From Micromonospora cathayae (GTDB lineage Bacteria; Actinomycetota; Actinomycetes; Mycobacteriales; Micromonosporaceae): DNA of 64,000 nucleotides. This document shows, in pieces, positions 28,480 to 38,644 of the stretch (position 1 is its first letter; every line of letters begins with the position of its first letter). The position numbers and the translations under genes were made by a program. Location of the stretch: positions 3,224,001 through 3,288,000 of the forward strand of contig NZ_CP118615.1 of NCBI RefSeq assembly GCF_028993575.1, read 5' to 3'. Below the pieces are notes generated by a model. It saw only the letters and a list, made by a program, of their open reading frames with translations. It had not been told where the DNA came from and searched no databases.

Positions 28480-28485
28480 TACGCT
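28480..28485 (+). promoter_or_regulatory. -10 element of the KimA-like gene
   Basis: TACGCT ends 8 nt before GTG 28494, giving an almost leaderless transcript. The remaining divergent spacer (28333-28479) shows no riboswitch-like fold that I can recognise. Confidence 0.55.
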
Positions 28486-28493
28486 TACCCGTT

Positions 28494-30575
28494 GTGGCCA
28501 GTCCCACCGCGCTGCTGAAGCGGCTCCTCGTCGGTCGACCGTTCCGGTCCGACCGGCTCCAGCACACCCTGCTGCCGAAGCGCATCGCCCTGCCGGTGTT
28601 CGCCTCGGACGCCCTCTCCAGCGTCGCGTACGCGCCGGACGAGATCCTGCTGACCCTCTCCATCGCCGGCGCGTCGGCGTACCTCTTCTCGCCGTGGATC
28701 GCGCTCGCGGTGGTCGTGGTGATGCTCACCGTGGTCGCCAGCTACCGGCAGACCGTGCACGCGTACCCGTCCGGCGGCGGCGACTACGAGGTCGCCACGG
28801 TCAACCTCGGCCCCCGGTTCGGGATCGGGGTGGCCAGCGCGCTGCTGGTCGACTACGTGCTGACGGTCGCGGTGTCGGTCTCCTCCGGGGTGGCGAACCT
28901 GGGCTCGGTGATCCCCTTCGTCGCCACCCACAAGGTGCTCATCGCGGTCACCGCGGTGGTCGTGCTCACCGCGATCAACCTGCGTGGCCTGCGCGAGTCG
29001 GGGACCGCCTTCGCCATCCCCACGTACGGCTTCATCATCGTCATCGTCGGCATGATCCTCACCGGCCTGGCCCGGGTCTTCGTCTTCGGGCACGACCTGC
29101 GGGCGCCCAGCGCCGACCTGGAGATCGCCGCCGAGTGGAGCGACACGACCGGCTGGGCCATGGCGTTCCTGCTGCTGCGCAGCTTCTCCTCCGGCTGTGC
29201 GGCGCTGACCGGCGTGGAGGCGATCTCCAACGGGGTGCCCGCGTTCAAGCAGCCGAAGAGCCGCAACGCGGCCACCACCCTGCTGCTGCTCGGCACGGTC
29301 GCGGTCACCATGCTGGTCGGGATCATCTGGCTGGCCCGGCTGACCGGCCTCCAGTTCGTCGAGGACCCGGCCCGGCAGATCGTCTCCGGGCCCGAGGGGT
29401 ACGTCCAGAAGACCGTCACCGCGCAGCTCGGCGAGACCGTCTTCGGCTCCGGCTCGGTACTGCTGTTCCTGGTGGTGGGGGCGACCGCGCTGATCCTGTT
29501 CCTGGCCGCGAACACCGCCTTCAACGGCTTCCCGGTGCTCGGCTCGATCCTGGCGCAGGACCGCTTCCTGCCCCGGCAGCTGCACACCCGCGGCGACCGG
29601 CTGGCCTTCTCCAACGGCATCCTGTTCCTGGCGGTCTTCGCGATCGTGCTGATCGTCGGGTTCCAGGCCGAGGTGACGAAGCTCATCCAGCTCTACATCG
29701 TGGGGGTGTTCGTCTCGTTCACCCTCTCCCAGGCCGGCATGATCCGGCACTGGAACCGGCTGCTGCGTACCGAGCGGGACCCGCAGGCGCGCCGCCGGAT
29801 GGTCCGCTCCCGGGCGATCAACGGGTTCGGCATGGTGCTGACCGGCGCGGTGCTGGTCGTGGTGCTGATCACCAAGTTCCTGCTCGGCGCGTGGATCGCC
29901 ATCGCCGCGATGGCGGTGATCTACGCGTTGATGGTGGCCATCCGCCGGCACTACGACCGGGTCGCGGTGGAACTCACCCCGGACGAGGGCCGACCCGTGC
30001 TGCCCGCCCGCAACCACGCCGTCGTCCTGGTCAGCAAACTGCACCAGCCGACCCTGCGGGCGGTGGCGTACGCGCAGGCGACCCGGCCGGACTCGTTGAC
30101 CGCGGTGACGGTGAACGTGGACGACAAGGACACCCGCCAGCTCCAGGCCGAGTGGGAACGGCGGGCGGTGCCGGTGCCGTTGACCGTGATCGACTCCCCG
30201 TACCGGGAGATCACCCGGCCGATCCTGAACTTCGTCGCCTCGGTCCGCCGGGCCTCGCCCCGGGACGTGGTCACCGTGTTCATCCCGGAGTACGTGGTCG
30301 GCCGCTGGTGGGAGAACCTTTTGCACAACCAGAGCGCGCTGCGGCTGAAGACCAGGCTGCTGTTCGAGCCGGGGGTGATGGTGACCAGCGTGCCGTGGCA
30401 GCTCGCCTCGTCCCGGGGCAAGGACCTCACCCGGTACGACGAGACGCTCAGCCGGGGCCCGGCGCGCGGCCCCCGGGTGGCGCCCAGCAGCACCCTGCCG
30501 CCGACCGTCCCGCCGGTGCCGGCGGCCACCCCCGGCGAGGGCGGCCGGAACGCGACGGGGGCCGACGATGCGTGA
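28494..30575 (+). CDS. KimA-type APC-superfamily potassium/proton symporter
   Basis: 693 residues, about 12 membrane segments and a ~220-residue cytosolic C-terminal domain. Such genes are usually annotated as amino-acid permeases. From memory it aligns closely with Bacillus subtilis KimA (YdaO). The residues I recall as its potassium site are all present: Asp39 and Tyr46 (SDALSSVAY), Asp120 and Thr124 (LLVDYVLT), Thr239 and Glu242 (LTGVEAISN), Tyr401 (LYIVGVF). The C-terminal part (HAVVLVSKLHQPTLRAVAYA, NLLHNQSALRLKTRLLF) matches the domain that binds cyclic di-AMP in KimA. Divergent from two RCK proteins. Its stop overlaps the next gene by 8 bp. Potassium import rather than amino-acid transport is therefore inferred. 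Confidence 0.85.
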   Translation: MASPTALLKRLLVGRPFRSDRLQHTLLPKRIALPVFASDALSSVAYAPDEILLTLSIAGASAYLFSPWIALAVVVVMLTVVASYRQTVHAYPSGGGDYEVATVNLGPRFGIGVASALLVDYVLTVAVSVSSGVANLGSVIPFVATHKVLIAVTAVVVLTAINLRGLRESGTAFAIPTYGFIIVIVGMILTGLARVFVFGHDLRAPSADLEIAAEWSDTTGWAMAFLLLRSFSSGCAALTGVEAISNGVPAFKQPKSRNAATTLLLLGTVAVTMLVGIIWLARLTGLQFVEDPARQIVSGPEGYVQKTVTAQLGETVFGSGSVLLFLVVGATALILFLAANTAFNGFPVLGSILAQDRFLPRQLHTRGDRLAFSNGILFLAVFAIVLIVGFQAEVTKLIQLYIVGVFVSFTLSQAGMIRHWNRLLRTERDPQARRRMVRSRAINGFGMVLTGAVLVVVLITKFLLGAWIAIAAMAVIYALMVAIRRHYDRVAVELTPDEGRPVLPARNHAVVLVSKLHQPTLRAVAYAQATRPDSLTAVTVNVDDKDTRQLQAEWERRAVPVPLTVIDSPYREITRPILNFVASVRRASPRDVVTVFIPEYVVGRWWENLLHNQSALRLKTRLLFEPGVMVTSVPWQLASSRGKDLTRYDETLSRGPARGPRVAPSSTLPPTVPPVPAATPGEGGRNATGADDA

Positions 30576-31830
30576 CCTGGACGTCGTACCGGAGGGGGAT
30601 CGGGTGGAGCTGACCGAGGCCGAACGGGTCGAGCTGACCGTGGGGGCGGTGGCCCCCGGCGGGCACTGCGTGGCCCGGGTGGACGGGCAGGTGGTCTTCG
30701 TCCGGCACGCGCTCCCCGGCGAGCGGGTGCTGGCCGAGATCACCGAGGTGCACCGGGGTTTCCTGCGGGCCGACGCGGTGACGGTGCTCGAGGCCGCCCC
30801 GCAGCGCGTCGAGCCGCCCTGCCGGTACGCGAAACCGGGAAGCTGCGGCGGCTGTGACCTTCAACACGTCGCCCCGGCGGCGCAGCGGGAGTGGAAGGAA
30901 TCGGTGGTCAGGGAGCAGCTCACCCGGCTGGGTGGGCTCACCGACGCGCAGGTCGACGCGCTCGGCGTCACGGTGGAGGCGCTGCCCGGCGGGCCGCTGG
31001 GCTGGCGCTCCCGGGTCCGCTACGCGGTCGACGCCGCCGGCCGGGCCGGGCTGCTCAAACACCGCTCGCACGAGGTGGTGCCGATCGACCGCTGCCTGAT
31101 CGCCCATCCGGCGATCCAGGACCTGCCGGTGCTGTCCGCCGACGGCACCCGCTGGCCGGACGCCGACACGGTCGAGACGGTCGCCAGCACCGCCGGGGAC
31201 GTCACCGTCACCGGGTACGCCGACGGGGTCTCCACCCCGGTCAGCGGCCCCCGGGCGGTCCGCGAAACGGCCGCCGGCCGGGACTGGACGCTGCCCGCGT
31301 CCGGGTTCTGGCAGGTGCACCCGGCCGCGGCGGACACCCTGGTCGGCGCGGTCCTCGAGCTGCTCGACCCGCGCCCCGGCGAGACCGCCTGGGACCTGTA
31401 CGGCGGGGCCGGGCTGTTCGCCGCCGCGCTCGCCGGCCGGGTCGACGGGGCCCGGGTCACCCTGGTCGAAGCGGCTGCGGACGGGGTGGCCGCGGCCCGG
31501 GAGAACCTGGCCGACCTGCCCGCCGTCGAGGTGGTGGCGGCCCGGGTGGAGACCGCGCTGGCCCGCCGCCGGATCACCGGCCCGGTCGACCTGGTGGTGC
31601 TCGACCCGCCGCGCTCCGGCGCGGGGGCCCGGGTGGTGCACGGCCTGGTGGCCGCCGGCCCGCGCGCGGTGGCGTACGTGGCCTGCGACCCGGCCGCCTT
31701 CGCCCGGGACGTGCGGACGTTCGCGGCGGCGGGCTGGCGGCTGGCCGCGCTGCGCGGCTTCGACCTGTTCCCGATGACCCAGCACGTGGAACTGGTCGGG
31801 CTGCTGGTTCCGCCGTCCGGGGAGCGCTGA
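30568..31830 (+). CDS. TRAM-domain class I RNA methyltransferase (TrmA/RlmCD type)
   Basis: 420 residues. N-terminal TRAM RNA-binding domain (about residues 18-78), iron-sulfur cysteines (CRYAKPGSCGGCDLQHV with a fourth Cys in DRCLIAHP), SAM motif AWDLYGGAGLFAAALAG, catalytic region VLDPPRSGAG, the nucleophile Cys in YVACDPAAFARD and the general base Glu in TQHVELVGLL. It should make 5-methyluridine in 23S rRNA or tRNA; which site cannot be told. ATG 30568 lies 8 bp inside the transporter gene. Followed at 3 bp by anmK. Confidence 0.9.
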   Translation: MRDLDVVPEGDRVELTEAERVELTVGAVAPGGHCVARVDGQVVFVRHALPGERVLAEITEVHRGFLRADAVTVLEAAPQRVEPPCRYAKPGSCGGCDLQHVAPAAQREWKESVVREQLTRLGGLTDAQVDALGVTVEALPGGPLGWRSRVRYAVDAAGRAGLLKHRSHEVVPIDRCLIAHPAIQDLPVLSADGTRWPDADTVETVASTAGDVTVTGYADGVSTPVSGPRAVRETAAGRDWTLPASGFWQVHPAAADTLVGAVLELLDPRPGETAWDLYGGAGLFAAALAGRVDGARVTLVEAAADGVAAARENLADLPAVEVVAARVETALARRRITGPVDLVVLDPPRSGAGARVVHGLVAAGPRAVAYVACDPAAFARDVRTFAAAGWRLAALRGFDLFPMTQHVELVGLLVPPSGER

Positions 31831-31833
31831 GCC

Positions 31834-33054
31834 GTGCTGCGGATCGTCGGACTGATGTCGGGCACCTCGTACGACGGGGTGGACGTGGTCGCCGCCGGGT
31901 TCTCCCGGGCGGGGGAGACGCTGCTGCTGCACCCGCTCGGGCACCGTGAGCTGGCGTACCCGGACGACCTGCGGGCCGGGATCGGCGCGCTGCTGCCGCC
32001 GGCGGCCACCACCGTCGAGGCGGTCTGCCGGCTGGACAACCGGCTGGGGGACGTGTTCGCCGAGGCGGCGGCGGTCGGGGTCGAGCTGGCCGGCGGCCGG
32101 GCCGACCTGGTGGTCTCGCCGGGTCAGACGGTCTTCCACTGGGTCGAGGCGGGCCGGGCCCGGGGCACCCTGCAACTGGGCGCGCCGGCCCGGGTGGCCG
32201 CCCGGGTCGGCGTACCGGTGCTCACCGACCTGCGGGGCGCGGACATCGCCGCCGGGGGCCAGGGCGCGCCGCTGGTGCCGGCCTTCGACGCGCTGCTGCT
32301 CGCGGACGAATCGCCGGCCGGGGCGTCGCCCCGGGCGGCGCTGAACCTCGGCGGCATCGCCAACCTCACCGTGGTCTCGCCGGGCCGGCCCGTGCTCGGG
32401 TACGACATCGGCCCGGCCAACGCGCTGCTGGACGCGGCGGCCCGCCGGTTCCTCGACGCGCCCTGCGACGCGGGCGGGGTACGGGCGGCGGCCGGCCGGG
32501 TGCACCCCGGGCTGCTGGAACTGCTGCTGGCCGAGCCGTACTACGCCGCGCCGCCGCCCAAGTCGACCGGCAAGGAACTCTTCCACCCCGGCTACCTGGC
32601 CGACCGGCTCGCCGCGCTCGGCAGCCCGGTGCGCCCTGACGGGGGCGGCGACGACGGGGCTCTGTCCGCCGACGACGTGCTCGCCACGCTCACCGAGCTG
32701 ACCGCCCGGATCGTGGCCGCCGAGTGCGACCGGCACCGGGTCACCGAGGTCGTCGCGGCCGGCGGCGGGGTCCGCAACCCGACCCTGCTGGGCCGGCTCG
32801 CCGCCCTCGGCGCGGGGCGCTGGCGGCTGCGGGTCAGCGACGAGCTGGGGGTGCCGGCCCAGGCCAAGGAGGCGTACGCGTTCGCCCTGCTCGGCTGGCT
32901 CTCCTGGCACGGCCTGCCGGGGGCGGTGCCCTCGGTGACCGGTGCCCGGCGGGCCGCCGTGCTCGGCTCGTGGACGCCGTCCGGGCCGCCCGCCGGCACC
33001 GGCACCGGCCCGGCCCCGCGCCGGCTGCGGGTGGTCGGGACGTCCCGGCCCTGA
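31834..33054 (+). CDS. anmK: Anhydro-N-acetylmuramic acid kinase
   Basis: 406 residues, GTG start 3 bp after the RNA methyltransferase stop. ATP-binding [14 protein letters not shown], the catalytic Asp region [38 protein letters not shown] and the substrate motif KSTGKELF. AnmK opens and phosphorylates the 1,6-anhydro ring of anhMurNAc to MurNAc-6-phosphate, recycling peptidoglycan. The C-terminal 20 residues are a Pro/Gly-rich extension. Confidence 0.94.
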   Translation: MLRIVGLMSGTSYDGVDVVAAGFSRAGETLLLHPLGHRELAYPDDLRAGIGALLPPAATTVEAVCRLDNRLGDVFAEAAAVGVELAGGRADLVVSPGQTVFHWVEAGRARGTLQLGAPARVAARVGVPVLTDLRGADIAAGGQGAPLVPAFDALLLADESPAGASPRAALNLGGIANLTVVSPGRPVLGYDIGPANALLDAAARRFLDAPCDAGGVRAAAGRVHPGLLELLLAEPYYAAPPPKSTGKELFHPGYLADRLAALGSPVRPDGGGDDGALSADDVLATLTELTARIVAAECDRHRVTEVVAAGGGVRNPTLLGRLAALGAGRWRLRVSDELGVPAQAKEAYAFALLGWLSWHGLPGAVPSVTGARRAAVLGSWTPSGPPAGTGTGPAPRRLRVVGTSRP

Positions 33055-33125
33055 CCGGTGTGCCCGTGGGCGGATACGGAGCGTCGCCCGGTTTCGGCCC
33101 AGACTGCGGACTACGCGTCGGCCGA

Positions 33126-33131
33126 TAGACT
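33126..33131 (+). promoter_or_regulatory. -10 element of dxs
   Basis: TAGACT ends 8 nt before ATG 33140; no ribosome site is present, so dxs is probably read from a nearly leaderless mRNA. Confidence 0.55.
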
Positions 33132-33139
33132 CTTCGCTC

Positions 33140-35095
33140 ATGAGTGTTGAAGAGGACACGGCCAACCAGGGCCGGCTACTGGCCACGGTGCGCGGTCCGC
33201 AGGACGTCAAGCGGATGTCCGCCGAGGATCTGGACATCCTCGCCGCCGAGATCCGGGACTTCCTGATCGCCAAGGTCTCCCGGACCGGCGGCCACGTCGG
33301 ACCCAACCTCGGCGTGGTGGAGCTGACCATCGCCATGCACCGGGTCTTCGACTCCCCGCGCGACCGGCTCCTGTTCGACACCGGCCACCAGGCGTACGTG
33401 CACAAGATCCTCACCGGGCGGCAGGCCGGCTTCGACCGGCTGCGCCAGCGTGGTGGCCTGTCGGGCTACCCGAGCCAGGCCGAGAGCGAGCACGACCTGA
33501 TCGAGAACTCGCACGCCTCCACCGCCCTCTCCTACGCCGACGGCCTGGCCAAGGCGTACGCCCTGCGCGGCGAACAGCGCAGCGTGGTCGCCGTGGTCGG
33601 CGACGGCGCGCTGACCGGCGGCATGTGCTGGGAGGCGCTGAACAACATCGCCACCGCCGGCAACCCGCTGGTCATCGTGGTCAACGACAACGGCCGGTCG
33701 TACGCGCCGACCATCGGCGGTCTGGCCGACCACCTCTCGTCGCTGCGGCTCAACCCCGGCTACGAGAAGATCCTCGACACCGTCAAGGACGCCCTCGGCT
33801 CCACCCCGCTGGTCGGTAGGCCGATGTACGAGGTGCTGCACGCGGTCAAGAAGGGCATCAAGGACGCGGTGGCCCCGCAGGCGATGTTCGAGGACCTCGG
33901 CATCAAGTACGTCGGGCCGGTCGACGGGCACGACCGGGAGGCGGTCGAGTCGGCGCTGCGCGCGGCGAAGAACTTCGGCGGCCCGGTGATCGTGCACGCG
34001 GTCACCCGCAAGGGCTATGGTTACCGCCCCGCCGAGGAGGACGAGGCGGACTGCCTGCACGGCCCCGGTGGCGCGTTCGACGTGGAGACCGGCAAGCTGG
34101 TTGCCGCCCCCTCGGTGAAGTGGACGCACGTCTTCGCCGACGAGCTGGTCGCGATCGCCGACGAGCGCCCCGACGTGGTCGGCATCACCGCCGCGATGGC
34201 CGAGCCCACCGGCATCGCCAAGCTGGCCCGCAAGCACCCCGACCGGGTGTACGACGTGGGCATCGCCGAGCAGCACGCGGCCACCTCGGCCGCCGGCCTG
34301 GCGCTGGGCGGGCTGCACCCGGTGGTGGCGGTCTACGCGACCTTCCTCAACCGGGCCTTCGACCAGGTTCTGCTGGACGTGGCGATGCACCGGCTCCCGG
34401 TCACCTTCGTGCTGGACCGGGCCGGCGTCACCGGCCCGGACGGGCCGAGCCACTACGGCCTGTGGGACATGTCGGTCTTCGGGGTGGTGCCCGGCCTGCG
34501 GATCGCCGCGCCCCGGGACGCCGCCACGCTCCGCGAGGAGCTGCGCGAGGCGGTCGCCGTCGACGACGGCCCGACCATCGTCCGCTTCCCGACCGGTACG
34601 GTCGCCGCCGACCTGCCCGCCGTACGCCGGGTCGGCCCGGTGGACGTGCTGGCCGAGTCGACCAGCACCGACGTGCTGCTGGTCGCGGTCGGCTCCTTCG
34701 GCCAGCTCGGCATGGAGGTCGCGAGCCGGCTCGCCGAGCAGGGCTACGGAGTGACCGTGGTGGACCCGCGCTGGGTGCGCCCGGTGCCGGCCGAGCTGGT
34801 CGAGCTGGCCGCCGCGCACCGGCTCGTGGTCACCGTCGAGGACGGGGTCCGCACCGGTGGGGTCGGTACCGCGCTGGCCCAGGCGATGCGCGACGCCGAC
34901 GTCCGGGTTCCGCTGCGTGACCTCGGCGTACCGGCCGACTGGCACCCGCACGGCACCCGGGCGCAGATCCTGGCCGACCTCGGCCTGACCGCGCAGGACG
35001 TGGCCCGGGACGTCACCGGTTGGATCTCCCGGCTCGACTCGGAGACGGGCGAGCCGGTCCGGCTGCCCACCGGTGGGGCGGGCGCGCAGAACTGA
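33140..35095 (+). CDS. dxs: 1-deoxy-D-xylulose-5-phosphate synthase
   Basis: 651 residues. [29 protein letters not shown], the thiamine-diphosphate motif [38 protein letters not shown] and [15 protein letters not shown]. It condenses pyruvate and glyceraldehyde 3-phosphate, the first and flux-setting step of the MEP isoprenoid pathway (menaquinone, polyprenyl phosphates). ATG 33140 is set by the promoter 8 nt upstream and by family length; the longer open frame back into anmK is rejected. Confidence 0.96.
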   Translation: MSVEEDTANQGRLLATVRGPQDVKRMSAEDLDILAAEIRDFLIAKVSRTGGHVGPNLGVVELTIAMHRVFDSPRDRLLFDTGHQAYVHKILTGRQAGFDRLRQRGGLSGYPSQAESEHDLIENSHASTALSYADGLAKAYALRGEQRSVVAVVGDGALTGGMCWEALNNIATAGNPLVIVVNDNGRSYAPTIGGLADHLSSLRLNPGYEKILDTVKDALGSTPLVGRPMYEVLHAVKKGIKDAVAPQAMFEDLGIKYVGPVDGHDREAVESALRAAKNFGGPVIVHAVTRKGYGYRPAEEDEADCLHGPGGAFDVETGKLVAAPSVKWTHVFADELVAIADERPDVVGITAAMAEPTGIAKLARKHPDRVYDVGIAEQHAATSAAGLALGGLHPVVAVYATFLNRAFDQVLLDVAMHRLPVTFVLDRAGVTGPDGPSHYGLWDMSVFGVVPGLRIAAPRDAATLREELREAVAVDDGPTIVRFPTGTVAADLPAVRRVGPVDVLAESTSTDVLLVAVGSFGQLGMEVASRLAEQGYGVTVVDPRWVRPVPAELVELAAAHRLVVTVEDGVRTGGVGTALAQAMRDADVRVPLRDLGVPADWHPHGTRAQILADLGLTAQDVARDVTGWISRLDSETGEPVRLPTGGAGAQN

Positions 35096-35097
35096 GC

Positions 35098-35148
35098 GGC
35101 ATCCCACCCGGCCCGGCTGCCCTGAGCGGCCGGGCCGGGTGGGGTGCC
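35098..35148. terminator. Strong hairpin after dxs
   Basis: 20-bp stem with a single G-T pair (35098-35117 with 35129-35148), 11-nt loop, between convergent dxs and the lipoprotein gene. Confidence 0.8.
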
Positions 35149-35153
35149 CGCCG

Positions 35154-36350
35154 CTAGCGTCCGTTGACCGACCGGTAGTAGTTGCGCTCCGCGCCGGCCA
35201 GGATGAACGTCTGCTTCTCGGCCGCCTGCGGCACCACCACCAGCCCCGGGCGGTCCACCAGCCGCTGCGTGCCCGGCGGCGTGGACAGCGACGTGCCCTT
35301 GCTGGACCGCCAGCTCAGCACCACCAGCGGCTGACCGGGCACCGGCAGCACGTACGCCTGGAGCGGGTTGGCCCGGTCGGCGACCGAGACGGCGGTCGGC
35401 CCACCCTCGGCGGGCCGGTGCACCAGGGCGGTCAGCGTGCCGGCCTCGCTGACCCAGCTCAACTGCTTCAGCTCGGCCGGCGCACCCCCGCCGAGGGTGA
35501 TCTCGCCCAGCGTCTTCGCGGTGACCTGCTCCACCGGCCAGGAGCGGGGCACCGACTCCGGGGTGTCCCGGTCGCGTACCCGCCGGGGAACGCTGACGAA
35601 CGGGCCGTCCTCCCCGGCCAGCTGGCAGGTGTCCAGCCCGGCGAGGGCGCGTCGACCGGCTCCGGTCTCGTCCCGGACCAGCGGATAGCGGGGAGCCCGG
35701 GTGGCCGTACCCAGGTCGATCAGCGGGTCGGCGGCCCGGCCGCGCGGCAGCGACTCGGTGGCCCGCAGCGTCGCGGTCACCGCGACGGCGGCACAGGCCG
35801 GGACGGCGGCGACCGGCCCGGTCAGCCCGTCGGTGACGCTCAGCGGTCGCCCGTCCGGGCCGGCGAGCCGCGTCACCCGGGCGGAGGTCAGGTAGCGGCG
35901 CTCGTCGCCGAGCTGCACCGGCAGCACGTCCGCGTAGGCCAGGTAGCCCGGATCGGTGTACTCCACGGCCCGGGAGACCGTGAACCGGTCGCCCTCGCCG
36001 GTGAGCTGGAGCAACCAGGACGCGCTCTCGCCGGGGACGTCGGCGGCGACCAGCGCCAGCCGGGTCCCGCCGACCTCGCCGGACCAGAGGATGCCCGAGG
36101 TGGGCAGGTGGGCCCGGTCGTCGATCGGTGACCGCCAGTCGCGGACCGTCTCGGTGACCGCCGCCGTCACCTCGGCGTTCCCGGCCAGGCTGCCGCGTGG
36201 CGGCCAGACCTCGAGCGCACCGTCGAGACTGTCGTAACCGACCGGGAGGCGGGTCTCCTGCCGCTGCGCGACCGGCCCACAGCCGGCCGCCGTGACGGTC
36301 AGGGCCAGCAGCGCCGTGACCGTCCTGCCGCGCCAGCGGACTGAAGCCAC
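35154..36350 (-). CDS. Uncharacterised lipoprotein
   Basis: 398 residues from GTG 36350. Basic start then a hydrophobic stretch ending TVTAAGCGP, a lipobox-like site, so probably lipid-anchored outside the cell. The body is beta-rich with WSGEVGGTRLALVAAD, WLLQLTGEGDRFTV and TLTALVHRP, resembling a beta-propeller or repeated sandwich; no catalytic motif is recognised. ATG 36389 is an alternative start. Two internal Cys (VPACAAVAV and LDTCQLAG) may form a disulfide. Divergent from the first polytopic membrane protein gene across 178 bp. Confidence 0.75.
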   Translation of the reverse strand: MASVRWRGRTVTALLALTVTAAGCGPVAQRQETRLPVGYDSLDGALEVWPPRGSLAGNAEVTAAVTETVRDWRSPIDDRAHLPTSGILWSGEVGGTRLALVAADVPGESASWLLQLTGEGDRFTVSRAVEYTDPGYLAYADVLPVQLGDERRYLTSARVTRLAGPDGRPLSVTDGLTGPVAAVPACAAVAVTATLRATESLPRGRAADPLIDLGTATRAPRYPLVRDETGAGRRALAGLDTCQLAGEDGPFVSVPRRVRDRDTPESVPRSWPVEQVTAKTLGEITLGGGAPAELKQLSWVSEAGTLTALVHRPAEGGPTAVSVADRANPLQAYVLPVPGQPLVVLSWRSSKGTSLSTPPGTQRLVDRPGLVVVPQAAEKQTFILAGAERNYYRSVNGR

Positions 36351-36528
36351 GTGTACGCCCCCGATCGATCTGCCCGGTACGGAAGCCACATGGTACGAGA
36401 CCTCCGGTGGGGCGCGGTCGTCGGCTCGGCTGACTGACCGTACGCTGACCGTACGCTGAGAGGTTGTTACAAACGCGACTCACCACCGTTTTCATGGCTT
36501 TTCGTCGCTCCGGTAGACTCCGCCGACT

Positions 36529-38535
36529 GTGACGCCTGCCGAGCCCTGTGGGGTATCCACGTTGGAGTCCACCACCGTCGGCCCGCAGCGCGACGGGACA
36601 GCGGCGGCCCGGCCGGCCACCGCCCGGTCCGTGGACGAACGGCCGGTCGACGCCCCCACCCCGGCACCCGACGACACCCCGGCCGCCGACGACCACCGGG
36701 TATCCGACGACACCCCGGTGGGTGACGACGCCCCGGCCGTCGACGGCGCGGACCGGCCCGTCGGCCGGGCGGAACCGACGACCGTACGCCGGCCCCGCTG
36801 GCCCACCTGGCGGCGGGACGTCGGCGTCTACGGGGCCTTCCTGCTCGCCGCACTCTGGGTGACCAGCCGGATCTGGGCCGACCCGGCCGGCCGGGTGGCC
36901 TCGCTCTACAGCAGTGACCCGGCCCAGGTGCAGTTCTTCCTGGCCCACTCCGTCCGGGTGGTGCTGCACGGCGAGTTCCCGTTCTACACCGACCAGTTCA
37001 ACTACCCCGACGGGGTGAACCTGATGGCCAACACGGCCATCCTGGCGCTCGGCATCCCGATGGTCCCGGTCACCCTGCTGTTCGGCCCGGCGACGACCTT
37101 CGTGCTGCTGGTCACTCTGGCCCTCGCCGGGACCGCGTCGAGCTGGTACTTCGTGCTCTCCCGGTACGTGGTGCGGACCCCGATCGCGGCGATCGTCGGT
37201 GGCTGGTTCTGCGGGTTCTCGCCGGCGATGCTCTCGCACGCCAACTGGCATCCCAACATCATCAGCCAGTGGCTGCTGCCGCTGATCGTGTGGCGGGTGC
37301 TGGTCATCACCCGCTCCCGCCGTCCGGTGCGCGACGGGCTGATCCTGGCGCTGCTGGTCACGTACCAGGCGTTCATCAACGAGGAGATCCTGCTCTTCAC
37401 CGCGCTGGCCTGCGCCGTCTTCCTGCTCGCCATGGTCGCCCAGCGGCCCGCGCTCTGGTCGGCGGCCTGGCGGCCGATGGCGGTGGCGCTCGGCACCTGC
37501 ACCGTGGTGGCGGGGGCGCTGCTGGCGTACCCGCTCTACGTCCAGTTCGGCGGCCCGATGGCGTACCACGGGCTCAGCGACGCGGTCCGCGACTACGGCA
37601 ACGACATCGCCGCGTTCGTCACGCCGGGCTCCCCGACGCTCGGCGGCAACGAGCGGGCCAACGCCAACCTCGCCCCCAATTACTCGGAGGAGAACGCCTT
37701 CTTCGGGTGGGGGCTGGCGCTGCTCGCCGTCGGCATCGTGGTCTGGCTGCGCCGGGAGCCGCTCGTACGGGCGCTCGCGGTCACCGGGGTCGGCTACGCC
37801 GTGCTCTCCCTCGGCGAGCAGGTCTCCTGGTGGGACCGGGGTCTCTTCACCGGCCCGTGGGAGTGGCTGGTCCGGCTGCCGCTGTTGGACGCGGTGGTGC
37901 CGACCCGGTTCGGGCTGATCACCACCGTGGTCATCGGGGTGCTGCTGGCGCTGGCGATCGAGCGCGCCTGGGTGACCCGTCCGGTGGAGCCGCACACCCG
38001 CAAGCTGGTCGTCGCCGCCCTGGTCGTCGCGCTGCTGCCGATCGCCCCGATGCCGCTGCGGGTGACCAGCCGGCCGCCGGTGCCGGAGTTCGTCACCTCC
38101 GACCAGTGGCGGCGCTACGTCGCCGAGGACCAGACCCTGGTGCCGGTACCGATCCCCAGCATGGGCAACACCCACGGGATGCGGTGGGCCGCCTCGACCA
38201 ACCTGGACTTCAAGATCCCCGGCGGCTACTTCCTCGCGCCGCGCAACGGCAACACCGGCGACCCGGGCCGGTTCGGTGGCCGCCCCAGCGGGGTGGGGGA
38301 GATCCTCCAGGAGGTGGCGACCACCGGGCGGACGCCGAAGCTCACCGACCGGCAACGCCGCCGTTCCCTCGACGAGCTGCGCTACTGGCGGGCGGCCATC
38401 CTGGTGCTGCCGGTCGACCAGAAGAACGTCGAGCCGCTGCGGCAGACCGTCGAACAGCTGGTCGGCCCGGCCCGCCGGGAGCGGGACGTCTGGCTGTGGG
38501 ACGTCCGTCCCCTCACCACCGTCCGCACCGGCTGA
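36529..38535 (+). CDS. Polytopic membrane protein, GT-C glycosyltransferase-like (paralogue A)
   Basis: 668 residues. Residues 1-90 are a disordered Asp/Pro/Ala-rich tail, followed by about 11 membrane segments and a C-terminal soluble domain (about 535-668). First extracellular loop has YSSDPAQVQFF and FNYPDGVNLMANT; later GFSPAMLSHANWHPN and YQAFINEEILLFTALA. The multi-membrane layout with a long acidic first loop resembles GT-C enzymes that use polyprenyl-phosphate sugars, but no family signature is certain. GTG 36529 is 9 nt after TAGACT (near-leaderless). It shares most motifs and the ending DVWLWDVR with the convergent gene at 38645-40600. Substrate unknown. Confidence 0.72.
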   Translation: MTPAEPCGVSTLESTTVGPQRDGTAAARPATARSVDERPVDAPTPAPDDTPAADDHRVSDDTPVGDDAPAVDGADRPVGRAEPTTVRRPRWPTWRRDVGVYGAFLLAALWVTSRIWADPAGRVASLYSSDPAQVQFFLAHSVRVVLHGEFPFYTDQFNYPDGVNLMANTAILALGIPMVPVTLLFGPATTFVLLVTLALAGTASSWYFVLSRYVVRTPIAAIVGGWFCGFSPAMLSHANWHPNIISQWLLPLIVWRVLVITRSRRPVRDGLILALLVTYQAFINEEILLFTALACAVFLLAMVAQRPALWSAAWRPMAVALGTCTVVAGALLAYPLYVQFGGPMAYHGLSDAVRDYGNDIAAFVTPGSPTLGGNERANANLAPNYSEENAFFGWGLALLAVGIVVWLRREPLVRALAVTGVGYAVLSLGEQVSWWDRGLFTGPWEWLVRLPLLDAVVPTRFGLITTVVIGVLLALAIERAWVTRPVEPHTRKLVVAALVVALLPIAPMPLRVTSRPPVPEFVTSDQWRRYVAEDQTLVPVPIPSMGNTHGMRWAASTNLDFKIPGGYFLAPRNGNTGDPGRFGGRPSGVGEILQEVATTGRTPKLTDRQRRRSLDELRYWRAAILVLPVDQKNVEPLRQTVEQLVGPARRERDVWLWDVRPLTTVRTG

Positions 38536-38644
38536 CCGGTCCCACCACCGTCCACGCCGGCACCGGTCCCGGCCACGCCGGCAGCGGGTCCGGTCCCCCG
38601 TCCGTGCCGGCGCTGACCGCGCCGGCTGGTCGGGGCGTCCGCCC

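Noticed and set aside
28333..28493. Cyclic di-AMP (ydaO) riboswitch before the KimA-like gene
   Set aside because: Bacillus kimA has one, but here the spacer is 161 bp, the promoter sits 8 nt from the start, and no leader remains to hold a riboswitch.
28485..30743. 752-codon minus-strand frame opposite the KimA-like gene
   Set aside because: Composition of a codon-bias shadow; the plus strand carries a conserved transporter.
34744..38355. 1203-codon minus-strand frame
   Set aside because: Antisense to dxs and the first GT-C-like gene, both well supported; product is low-complexity Arg/Gly/His sequence.
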